Assembly (NCBI RefSeq): GCF_964355755.1 | Contig: NC_092670.1 | Location: 16,803,201 to 16,863,200, forward strand | Source of the DNA: Antedon mediterranea | Taxonomy: Eukaryota; Echinodermata; Crinoidea; Comatulida; Antedonidae | DNA length: 60,000 nucleotides | Direction: 5' to 3' | Shown: positions 30,001 to 43,200 of the stretch, piece by piece | How the letters are laid out: each line of letters begins with the position of its first letter | How positions within the stretch are numbered: position 1 is the first letter of the stretch | Notes under the pieces: model-generated | Databases searched by the model: none | What the model was told of the DNA's origin: nothing | Seen by the model: the letters and a program-made list of their open reading frames with translations, nothing else | Translations under genes and position numbers: made by a program

Positions 30001-33000
30001 AAAATCGATAAAAAGTTATTTTTAACTTCAGATTTAACAATTAGGAATCAATCTGATATTAAAGACAACATCTTAATGCAGACATAAGGTAGCATTGACG
30101 TCATCAACATTATGTGCTTATTGAATTGAGAAATGAAGGACCTTTTGATAAGCACATTTGCTCAAGACATTAATGTGGATTTATTTTTATTTACTTTGAT
30201 ATTCTGTATAATCAATTGACATTTAAATACATTTATCTAATATTAATAATAATTATGACAATAGCACTTTAATTACTTTAGTTTATTTCCTTGATCTAAT
30301 TGCGTAATTGAAATATAAGAAAACAAGATGAATGGAAGGGATGACAAAAAAATGCAAAGCTCATACACAGTGGAGGATGATGTTCAGTTTCCCCTCCTCA
30401 AAATTGCAAACTTTACAGGTTCATAGGGAATTCTACAATGTCTGCAATAATGTTTAAGTTTATATGAGATAGTCACTGCGATAAAAACAGTGTATGATTA
30501 TGATAATGGCATAAACTAGGTGTACAAAATCACTAAAAAAGAAGAATATACAAAATGTAGTTACTGCAGTAACTGCAGTAGAGTAATTTTTACATGGTCT
30601 ATAATGTACTTATTGAATAACAGTTAGGTGATCTTGTCTCATCTGGGTGACAAGTTCTAATTGTTGCTTCTGATTGAAACCTATCCAAACTAGAGATACC
30701 TTTGACATAGTATAATCGGTCTACTACCAGTATGCACACAAACGTTCTGTTTATGCTGACACTGACTGCATCTCAATAATAATAATGTATTAAATATGAT
30801 TATATATTTCACGGTGTTAACGACAATGCTAATGTGAGCTAATAGTGCATTAAATGTCATGAGGTGTGTAACGCAACCAATCAGAATGTTCGTAAGTCAA
30901 TCAATTCAACTACCATAGGCAACATCTACTTTCAATCCCTTTTTTAGAGCATGGTCAATTATGTGATTTACTGCGTATTTACGTAGATCACTGAACACGA
31001 GACAAAGTATAAATATTAAGTGAAACTGCTGTGCAATGCTATCTAGTTAGACCTTGTTTCTACAGAATTATTTTACGTTTATAGAAAAAATATATTGATA
31101 GTTTTATCGTAAATTGTTGAAAGGGTTCAATGATGTAACAGCTAAAGGGTTTACATTTGAGATTCAATTAGGAATGTGATACATGTGTTCAAAACTAAAA
31201 ATAACTTTATTCTTAAACGTTTAATCCAACATTATCTGTCATGTTATATAAAATTAATCATCTTTTAATACACACAAAAAGTGTCTTAGGAGTTGGTTGT
31301 ATAATGTTAAACTCTGTCTACACTATCAAACTAGTTTGACAAAAAAAAGTGTCACATGCCCAAATATGGTAGTGATATGCTAAAATACGGTAGTGATATG
31401 ACATCATCATGTCCATATATGGGCACATCACATTTTTTGTCACATGAAGTTTGGTAGTGTATACAGGGCTTCAAAACATATTGCCCCTCATTTGTTTTAT
31501 AGAAGAGTGTCCTTTAATAGGGCTGACTCTAAATAAAGTTTTTCATTTTAACTGTATTTATTATGAGAATGGTCTTTACCAATCATACCCAAAGCCTGGT
31601 TTCCATAAAATCGCCACACCGTCGCTACAGCGTTTCCATTAAAATCGCTACACGCGCAGATGTCGCTGCGCAATTGGGAAGGCTCCCCGATTCATCGCAG
31701 TTCAACTTTGCCTATTTTGTCGGCGATGAATCGTATATACGTACCAAAGAATATTTAGCGCTCGCGTACTAGATTCCCGATAAATTTTAGCATTTCCATA
31801 TAATCGCTATGCTGTCGTGTAGCGATTTTTATGGAAACCAGGCTTCATATTCTATATTGCCTGTATGCTATTTATATATATTTGTACTATGAAGTATACA
31901 AAAGCTGCCTCAATATAAATACTTGAGAAAATTCTTGATTTTTGAAGCGCCTCTGTACAAACATTAATTTCTACATACACTTCTTGCATGTATTAATGGT
32001 ATTTGCTGTCAAGAAATGACTGAAGAATATATTAAATATTAAAATATACAACACTATGGCCTAAAGTTTTGGATATAAAAAAAACATATTATAAGATATA
32101 ATAAACTCCCAAATGTCATGTAAATTATTTATAACTTAGGGCAGAAAAGTAATAGGTTGATCTACAGTTTTGCATAACACGTAGGTGGACGGGCTCTTAC
32201 ACGCAGAAAACCCACAATGTCACCTGAGCATCATACATGAAATTTTGCTTATGCCCTCAACTAAAACTAATAATCCCACATGACTGAGGTAGTTGACATG
32301 CGAATCAAACTTGTTTTATTGATTTATCAATAACGACGGATGTGTTGATTGGCTTATTAATTGTTCGCACGCAAGGCAAAACACAATCTTGTTTTATTTA
32401 TCAGCAAATCAACGTAATTGAAATGAAGTCACACAAGTGAAATGTTTCACATAAATTATTCATTTTTTATTTTATGGATTACCGCCTTTTTTCCGGTTCT
32501 AAATCTAAAATCTCAGTATTAATCTCATCAATAAATTAACAAGTTCTAATTAACGTGAAACATCCGCAGCTTACAAATTGCTCTTTAGAAAGTCATTAAA
32601 ATGTTGCCACCCTTACGATTTCTACCAAATATTAACGATACTAGGTCGGAATTGTAGGGTCTAAAGACAGGTGCTACTGAAAAACAAATTTGTTTAAATG
32701 TCTATATTTTTAATTTTGACAGGTTTGTTTAATGAGTATGAGACTCAGTGTGGCCGTACATTTGCTGTACATAACTTCCCATATTAAGCAAACATGAACA
32801 TCAGCCTTCCCTTTTTGCAAAATTTATTTGATCTTGTTTGCTAAATAATAACACATATCTTCCTTCATCTAAATCCACATAGCTTACATAATTCACAGCA
32901 TATAGCATACGATGAAATATGCATTGAATAGAACGATACTGCATTAATGCACTGTCTTTTACAACATAACATTTATCATTCATTCATTATGAAATTGTTA

Positions 33001-36000
33001 CTACAGTACTTCGGTTGCAGAAATGAAATTATGATACCTGTTACTATCTTGTCAATTTTCATAAACTATAATTAATTATAATTAGTTATACTGGTTGGAG
33101 GTACATACCTAATTGGTGACAGTGGCTTAAGCTCTCTCTACACCATCCTGTGACAACAAAATGTGATGTGCCTATATGGAAATGATGTCATATCACTACC
33201 ATACTTGGGCATATCACTACCATATTTGAGAACATCATAATTTTTTGTCAAACTAGTTTGATAGTGTAGACAGAGCTTTAGGCTGCTTTTGCGTTTTCCT
33301 GGTAGCTAGTGACTATGATTTTATGTTTTCTTGTGTTGTGTTTGTTTAATTTGTTGATTTGTATTATATTTTGTAAAATGTATCTTTCGCTTGAATAAAT
33401 AATAATAATAAAATTATGTGCATTAAATAACTAGTTACTGTGATCATTAAAAATAAATAAATTCTATTTTAATTGTCTGTATTTAACATAAGGATAAGCC
33501 TTGAATAATAATCCTAACTCTTAGTTTATTGTCAAATATAATCCCACTCCTTAGATTTGCTCAAATGTAATCTCATTTCTTAATAGTTTATTTTCAAATA
33601 CAACACAACTTCCTAAAGGCTTAAGTGTATCCCACGCTCTAATTATCGCTCAAATAAAGTCATTATAACGTTATACTTACTCAAATGTTGTTAAGTTCGT
33701 CGGAAGATCTAAGAAACACCTATTTCGAAGCAATCCATTCCATAGTTGAACGCCAATGATACCAAAGATGAAGAAAACAAAGAAACACAAAAGAAGAACA
33801 TTCCCCAACATTGGTAATGTGTCAAGCAACAACATTACAAGAATACGTAAACCTATATTGAAGAAGTATAAAAAAAGGAATGGTTTATTACATCTTTTTG
33901 AAATATACCACACACTGAGCAGTCTCCAACCTGGCATAAATATTACAATAAAAAAATACATATAAACTACAAAGAATTGTGGACAAGGCATTGTAGATCC
34001 AAAACCCAAGTAGAAAAAATGAATTAAAACTTACTTGGAACCCTGTTAATTGCACGTAGAGGACGAAGCACTCGTATTGTACGTATCGCCGATAAATTCA
34101 CACCATCTAAATCTAATGAATATTCAAGTGTCCTGAAAGAGAATAAGAAATTTATAAATTGATTAACTTTTAAACAAAATAATATTATATTAAAGTTGAT
34201 ATAATAATAATTTGGATGACTAAATACGTATAGCAGTTTATAACTAGAATATTAGCATATCAGATACATACACAATACAAACTCAATTCAAGATTTATAA
34301 TATTCTACTGAAGTTACTGCAGTAACTACATTTTTACTGTAATAACTTTATGGTGTTTTTTTAAATTTAGAAGTTATTGAGGCATGGACTCTAATAAACA
34401 GTATGTATGATCACACAAAAAACTAAATAATTACATATTATACCAGGTTAAACAGCACAGCAAAAAAAGTAGTTACTGCAGTAACTGCAGTAGAAAAATA
34501 TTGACATGGTCCCTAATATTATTAAACTAAATTGACATTTCAGCAATGAAGTCACTTTTCTTGGGAATAGCAACTGCAGAAGTAAAAATATAGTACACAA
34601 AATGGTACCTGGTGGTAACACAATTACATGGATACTTTATATAAAATACAAATAATTATATAAATGAGTATATTTATGAAAATGATGGATAAACATTCCT
34701 CTATTAACCTCATGTTGTTGGTGACTTTAACATGACTTTAAAAAAATATTATTAATATTTACATAATAAATTTGGTATTCTTTCATTTAAAAACACCCTT
34801 TCAAATTTCCAAAAAAGAATGGACTTCATTCTTGAAATAGGATTTTTTAAAAAAGAGTTATAAAAGTGCAAGTACAAACTATACACACATATGTTGCATG
34901 CTTTGTTAGTTATTAAGTTCAAAATCAAAATCATAAAAATTAAGCAATAAGGTACAAAACATTTTCAATAGGTTTTTTTCTGCAATAAACTTCTGAACTT
35001 AAAGTGAAATATATAAATGAAATTCAATGCGAGTTTGAAATGTTAATATATTCTGAGTATGTTAGAATGACATTGAACAGAATTAATGCAGAATCGTTAA
35101 GGAAAATTATCAACAGTTATGTCATTAATGAGATTATTAAGTAAGAAGAATCTATACTGTACATGTGATATGGTGTAGAATACTTGATTCAATTCTAACT
35201 AAAAATGCAAACGATGAATGCAAATACAGAAGACCTACAGAATGTCCATCATGAATAAATAAAGAAACATGTATCTTATAACACAGTTACTGCAGTAATT
35301 TTCCTGTAAATGTTACATAACATGATATGGCTATGAGTTGCATCTTGAACACACACATAATTTTTTAGCATTACATTTTTACTGTCAACGCTTAAAACTG
35401 ATATTTTAAGAGGTGGTTTATTTAGTGGTATAATTAGAGGATAGCAACAAAGTGTTATCTTAATAGCAGTGTCCCCTTAATAGGAGTGACTCCATAATAG
35501 GAGTGACTCCATAATAGGAGTGACTCCATAATAGGAGTGTCCCTGTAATAGGAGTGTCCCTGTAATAGGAGTGTCCCTGTAATAGGAGTGTCCCTGTAAT
35601 AGGAGTGTCCCTGTAATAGGAGTGTCCCCTTAAAAGGAGTGTCCCCTTAAAAGGAGTGTCCCCTTAATAGGAGTGTCCCCTTAATAGGAGTGTCCCCTTA
35701 ATAGGAGTGTCCACTTAATAGGAGTGTCCACTTAATAGGAGTGTCCACTTAATAGGAGTGTCCACTTAATAGGAGTGTCCACTTAATAGGAGTGTCCACT
35801 TAATAGGAGTGTCCACTTAATAGGAGTGTCCATTTAAAAGGAGAGTCCCCTTAATAGGAGTGTCCCATTAATAGAAGAGTCCACTTAATAGGAGAGTCCA
35901 TACTTAATAGAAGTGTGCCGTTAATAGGAGAGTCCATACTTAATAGAAGTGTACCCTTAATAGGAGAGTCCATATTTGATAGAAGTGTGCCCTTAATATG

Positions 36001-37227
36001 AGTGTCCCCTTAAAAGGAGAGTCCATTTAATAGGAGTGTCCCCTTAATAGGAGTGTCCATATTTAATAGAAGTGTGCCCTTAATAGGAGTGTCCCTTAAA
36101 TAGGGAGTTGGCAATAGTGTTTAAACATTTCCCGTCACTCATTTCACCCTAATTTGTACCCTTAATATTATTCTACTGTTAAGTGTTCTTCCAGCATCAC
36201 TGCTGATGTATCTATTTTCTAATGAACTTGATGGATTCTCATTGATTCTAGCCTAATTATGTCTAAATGTGCTGTGGTAAACATGCATTGTCAGTAGAGT
36301 GTTTCTGATAATGGCTGATGAGGGGTCAAAGGTGATCAATATATAAAGATACATTCTTTCTATACAAGCATCTATTTTGGAAATATACTGCAAAAATCCT
36401 TACTGCATTATAAACTCAGTTAACCTTTGACCCAGAGAAAGAAAGAGAAAAAATAAATTTGCAAAAGATGATAGATTGATTTATTAAGAATTTTTTAAAA
36501 ATGTAATAATAAAATAGAATAGAAAGTCATGTTAAGGTCACCAATGGCAATGAATATATTTTAGAGAATTGTGATGAATTATCCGTCAGCCACAAAAATA
36601 CGAATGAAAAATAACAAAATTGATAAAAATTCACATTGTGATGTAATAACTGTAATTACATCAATAGTATTAAAGTGAACATGACGGCAACAGTAGGCTA
36701 CTGATGATGGCACCGACAATGAAAGGAACAATGATAGTGGCACTTGGAAAATGATATGGCAAGAAAAGTAATGATGACCAGAATCAAAAAATTATGCTGA
36801 CAACGGCATTAATGATATTGATTGATGATGACAAATGAAATGATGATTTTCATGATGATGGCAGATAGCAATGACAATGACACATTGGCGTAACTGCTAT
36901 GAGCCCTCACTGGCTAAACCCAGGGGCCCCAGATCTTATGGGGGCCACTGAGGAAAACATAAAATATGTCGAAAAAGGCTAAAACCACCCGAGGCCTCCA
37001 GCGTTGGAGGGCCACTTGTGGTTCCTAGGCCAGGGGCATCAGTGCAATGACGGCAATGTGGAGGAAACTGATGATAATGATCATGATGATGATGACAACA
37101 TTGTGGAGGAAACTGATGATGACGGCAACATTGTGGAGGAAACTGATGATGATCATGATGATGATGACGGCAACATTGAGGAAGAAACTGATGATGATCA
37201 TGATCATGACGACAACATTGAGGAAAC

Positions 37228-37263
<36 letters not shown>

Positions 37264-40200
37264 CAACATTAAGGAGGAAACTGATGATGATGATGATCAT
37301 AATAAAATTAATGATTATTTTGTTGGAATGGATAGCGATTCTTTGCCATTAATTAAATTAATTAAAGTCACATTTTGGTGTTTTTGTACAAAATATAATA
37401 AGCATTTTATACCTAGTTAGGGAAAAATAAATGCTATTATAAGCATTCAACAAAAAGGAAATTGAAGAAAGAATAAATGAAATATAAATACAGGAATAAA
37501 AAACCAGATAATAACAAATAGTGAATCGAGTAATACAAAATCTTCTATGCGTTATTTTTATTAAAAGAACAAGATTCGTGTGAAGTCATATGATTATTAT
37601 AATACGGTATTTTATTCTTCACTTATTATCAAGGAGTCTAAGCGTTATCACTATGGTAACAGTTAGTTTGATGAGATGAGAACCATTTTGGAGAAGCTTG
37701 TTGAATAATTACTAAAGGCATCAACTTTAAAATGAGATTGCCTGCCTGAAGGTGCACAGGCAATCATAAGTGCATGAAATGCAATCTAAAAATACGAACA
37801 TTCAGTATTCCGAAATGACATTTATATATTTGACAACATCAAGAACCATCGTTATCGACATGCATAGAAATATTTTTCATATAAACACATTGTTGCCGCT
37901 GTTTGTGATCACGATCCTCTTGAATGTAATTTACATAAATAAATTGAGAAAGGTTTTTCAATACCTGGTTATTCTTTGAGAAAAAGGATAACAATAATTT
38001 TGTTGAATTAATCTGATTATAAGATAAAAAAGGCTTTTTTTTAAAAGACGTTACTAGTTATAATACATAAGTTATTATATACATGTGTGGCAGCTATCCA
38101 GATATTAATGTTTGTTTTAATGTTTAGTGTACCATAGATTGTTAGTTCTATAGTTCTTGCAAGTCAATAGGATTTCATTGAATCTTTCTACCGAATATAC
38201 GATAATAAATTTAACCTGAATCTAAATTAGACAAAATATTATTATTATTTGTGATTATCGTACCTGTATGCAACAACAAAAAATCCATTGTAAATTTTAA
38301 ATCAACTAATATTGATTTTTATAGCATGACCTTTTTTAATAAGTGCTGACAATCTATATTTTTACAAGCAATTTGCTGTTTTATGAGATACAAATGCACT
38401 TTGAGACTGCTGCCATACTTTCTCATGCTTGTTTCAGTGTGAACAAAGAAACCGATTCCAGGTGTTTTATTTGTTAAATAATCTTTAATTAGTCAAAGAA
38501 TTTGGTGGTAGCAAGTGAAAATTAGCTGCCTGAACTCATTGGAATCAAAGATCCCTCTTGAGGTATCGGTCTCAGATGTTTCTGAAGGCTCCGAATATTT
38601 TATCATCGTTATTCAGGTGATGAAATATGTAAAGTATCACCTGCAGGAACTATCACTTTATTTTGATATCATTGCACGGAGTGTGTGAAAGACTACCGAC
38701 TTTAACAGGTTTGTACTAAATGTGATAATTACATATTCTTATCATTAGATCAGAACAGAGTGAAGTCACATATTACACTACAGCCATAACGCATATAAAC
38801 AATTAAGATTGATAAAGACAATACTGTAGATGATCTCAGACAAATGTTTATGTATAAAAGAAATTCTTAATGGTAATTATTCGCATGGATTACTATAATT
38901 ATTCAAATATATACAGTACCTAAGCAAATAAAAACAGTGATTAGAGGTATAATATGGATTTTATGTATTGAATATCCCTATAGGCATAGTCTTCTCAATA
39001 AACTAGTTGTTTTAAAAGCAAACCTTTTAGATTTAAGCAAATGTGAGAAAACAAGAGCGACTTTAAATTGCTGAAATAGCAAGCATTAAGTTTAATACAT
39101 CTAATTTCACAGTTGGTCTGATTTCCTGTATTTCTTTCTTACTTATTATAGTCATCGTATTAGAGTGTACTGATAAAATAACAATTTAAAAATGCAACAA
39201 ATTTGGTACCAAAGGCTTAATCGTATACTGTGATATGAATTAGATTTATAATAAATAATGTAATCTTTTAACTTTTTAATTAAAAGATACAAAGTTCATA
39301 TTTAAGAGTTAGTATTATAGTCTCTTGGGTATATCTTGTTAGCAGTACCTGGCCGACTTCTTCTTTTCATTTTTTTTTAACACTGCTGAATTTGAATTTG
39401 TTGAAAATAAATTAAAATCAGTGGCATAACAGCTATGAATGCTCACTGGCTAAACTTAGGGGCTTAAGGGGCCTCAGAGCATGAACAGTCCAATGCAACT
39501 CCCCAGCATTGGAAGGCCCCTTAGGAGTGCTAAACCAGGGGCCTAATTTGCCCACTGTGTTTACGCCAGTTACTGAACATAGTGCTCATATAAACATTTG
39601 AATACCCACTAGTTACACTATTCAAAAACAATTTCAAAAACTATTTTTTTACACAATTTATTTTACAGAGTATATCTTTTGTACAGGAATATTATATTTA
39701 CTATGATGCTAATGTTTTAATACAGTTCCAATAAATTAATTGGCCTTCACTTAAGACCTTCCCATATTGTATGCTAGTGCCATATTGTTGAATAATATAA
39801 TAATATAAAAAATCTGTTCAATTTAAAAACAAATCCAGTCCAAATAAGACATAATTATAATTTTCTAATGTGTTTACTACTGTTAGTATAGACTTTAGTT
39901 CCAGCATTTAGTCTTCCTAGATTCTTGATTTCAATTTGAATCATATCCAACCAATATTATCCCACTGCATAAACATTAAAAAAATTGCCTGCACCAATTA
40001 AATAAAATAATGTAATGACCGAATTTTGAAATAAAAACACAAATAAAGTGAAAAATAAATTGGAATAGGTGTTGCTAATAAAAAAGTACTAATTAGGCTG
40101 TGTTCATTAACATAATGAGTAAGGACTTATCGGTGATGACTTAATTACCGTTTTGTCTTTGTTCAGTTTTCATGCAAGCCATATGATGAAGTAAATTGAT

Positions 40201-43200
40201 TACATGAAACCAGTACAACAACAAAGTGTTATGAATATTGCAGACAATACACCAAATGTAACAATAAAATAGCAACGATGAAAGAAAGATTGCCATCTCT
40301 TTAACTGTTTACTTTTACATTTTGATTTCAATTTTAATCATATCCAAAAAATATTATCCCACTGCATAAACATTTAAAAAGTTGCCTGCACCAATTAAAT
40401 AAAATAATGTAATGACCGAATTTTGAAATAAAAACACAAATAAAGAAAAACAGAAAATATTTTTTAAAAAACTGAACATTCTTTAGCACTGTTCATTGTC
40501 AAAATTAGGGCCTAAATATCACTTTTCCATTTTAATAGTAGAATTATTAAACGGCATGTGATACGCAATCAACCAATCACATGGCAAAGATACACCCAGG
40601 TTAGTTTATAACAGACTAGAATATTTTAAGTATTTAAAATTACTTACCCTGCTAATACTATGAAGAAGTCAAGTTTGTTCCAAGATTCCGTCAAATATCC
40701 ATTTTTCCCTTTAATTCCCATCGCAGTCATTTTGATCAGCATTTCAACAGCAAAAAATCCGAATATAAAATGATCAAATCCTGCTAGCACCAGGCACCTA
40801 GTTGAGTCGCACGTTGTGTCCTCGCACGGACGATACATCCCCAGCGTAACACAGTTCAAGATAATTATTAGCATACTGACCCTCTCAAACCATGTAAATA
40901 TATTGTTAAGAAAAACATTTTTTAAAGAATACTGCATATATCTACAAAACCATTTTATAAGATAAAACAATTATAATTTATCAAGATAATATAAAATATG
41001 AGTGGAAAAATTGCGATATATTTATACTGTGTTATATTGCATTATATCTTAGTATATTGTTTCTATGGATGGAAAAATTCTATCATGCTTATAATCTAAA
41101 GACATAACGTGACTGAAAGCATGGAAGAGTGGGTGTTTAGACTATAAAATATGTTTTAGTAATTGAACAATAATACATACTATTGAAAATACTAATATTC
41201 TTTTGGTGAAATTATAATATTTTTCAGCAAGATAAAAAAAAGGATTAAAAAAAACAATTAGTTAGAGGCTATGTTATGTCGATGTATAAAGTATAATGCA
41301 TTTGTGATTTCTGTATGAGATTAGATCACACCTTTACATTTATCTTTAACTTGCTTAATTGATCTGGAATTGATTTTAATTTGGGAGAACAGTGTAATCT
41401 CCAATCTTTAATTTTCCACAAATTATAACATTACTATGAAAACAGCCAATACTTGAACAATTAATTTAAAATCTGTTCTTTACTGACTATGTTCCAATCA
41501 TAAACTCTGTGCGAAAACCTGACACAGCATGGTATAAACAATAATAATTTAATATCTGGCGAACCGTTGCAACTTTATGTTAACCTAAATTCTACAGCAT
41601 TGATAGCCGAGTCCAGTCTCTGGGGAGTCGTGCCCAATGCATTGAAATTGTATTAAAAAGCGATCTTCACACCAATGCAGTGGTTAATAGCATCAGAAAG
41701 TTTATGCGTGTCTAGGCGCATTGGAATTAATCACGCGTAAATCGTGTGATAATCATGTATGGTTTATGTAGTGGAAGAGATGGATATAGGGTGATGATTG
41801 AAGAAGAAAAAGTACAAATTCCAAGTTAGTATTTAGAAAGTTAGTTGTAGTCGAAAAAAAAAAAAAAAATATTTGGTACTTTATGAACTTTTAAAATTTA
41901 CAAATCACAGTTTTAGTTGAACTATAATAAAATTATCGAATAAATAACCTTTAATTATTATACAAACATTGACGGAGTAAGAGCAGTTTTTAGTTTGGGC
42001 TCGTGCCTATTACTTGCTCCTGGCAAGATGAAATGTAAAACTTACTTTTAAGAACTTTTGCCAAATAAGTATTATTAAACATTGCAATAAAAAAAAGTTT
42101 AAATTGCATTGATCAGATAATGTAATATAAAAATCACTTTAAAGTTCAGTGGAGACATTTCATTAATATATTTTATGTGTTCCAAAAGCTAATGTCAAAT
42201 AATTAACATTTATGCTTTGTACTGTAGCTTGTAACACAACAACATTACAAAAAGAAATGATGACGGCTATTTGTGGGTGGGGGGGGGGGGGCGTCTCCAT
42301 GTGTGGCCATGGTCTTTTGTCTTTTCATATTATCACACGCTCTCTCTCTTCCTCTAATCAAGTAAAAGCTAGGCATGAATTAGAATATAAAATAACACAT
42401 TTCTATACTAGTATGCATATATAAATAATAATAAAATGTTATGGTTTTAAAAAGATCATAATAATTTCATATCAAATTAATTCAATAGTAATTTTTTGCA
42501 GAAATGACGAACTAACTTTAATGTCTATCGTAATTAAATTATTTCGAGTTTTCACATCGTTTTACTATTAATTCTTTAAATCAAAGTCAATGCTGTCAAA
42601 GTTATTGTTTGCTTTGACCATTAATTTCCAATGTGACCTCAACCTAGTAATGCAGTGCACACTTTACAGATACAACAGATTGCCAAAGCAAACATAGCTA
42701 CAGATCACATTTGTCAATCACAATACAGAATGTTCATTAATATCATGTAGTAACATTAAGTACAAGAGACACTAAAGCTCTGCCTACACTACGAAAGTAT
42801 GATGTGGCCAAACATGGTAGTGATATGACATCATCATGTCCATATATGGGCATATCACATTTTTTTGTCACATAAAGTTTAATAATGTAGACAGGGCACA
42901 CTATCAAACTAATTTGACAAAAAAAGTGTGATGCATCCAAATATGGTAGTGATATGCCCAAATATGATAGTGATATGACATCTTAAGCCATATTTGATAA
43001 ATATTTCTAGACCATGTTCTTCTATTCCACCACGTTTCACCAGATTTCCTGTACTGTATCTCTACATATGGCATGTCTAGTATCATAGAAAAATTCTGTA
43101 TACAATGCCACAATGGTGCCTATAGGGTTACGCAGGCATCAGATGAGTCTCATGCATATTTAGTATGAGTCTCATGCATATTTAGTATGAGTCTCTGTTC

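Noticed and set aside
37004-37420. Asp-rich 138-codon open frame
   Set aside because: (GAT)n microsatellite read in frame.
41590-41660. Possible tRNA-like segment (GATAGCCGAGTCCAGTCTCTGG)
   Set aside because: No cloverleaf can be built and no clear A and B boxes are present.
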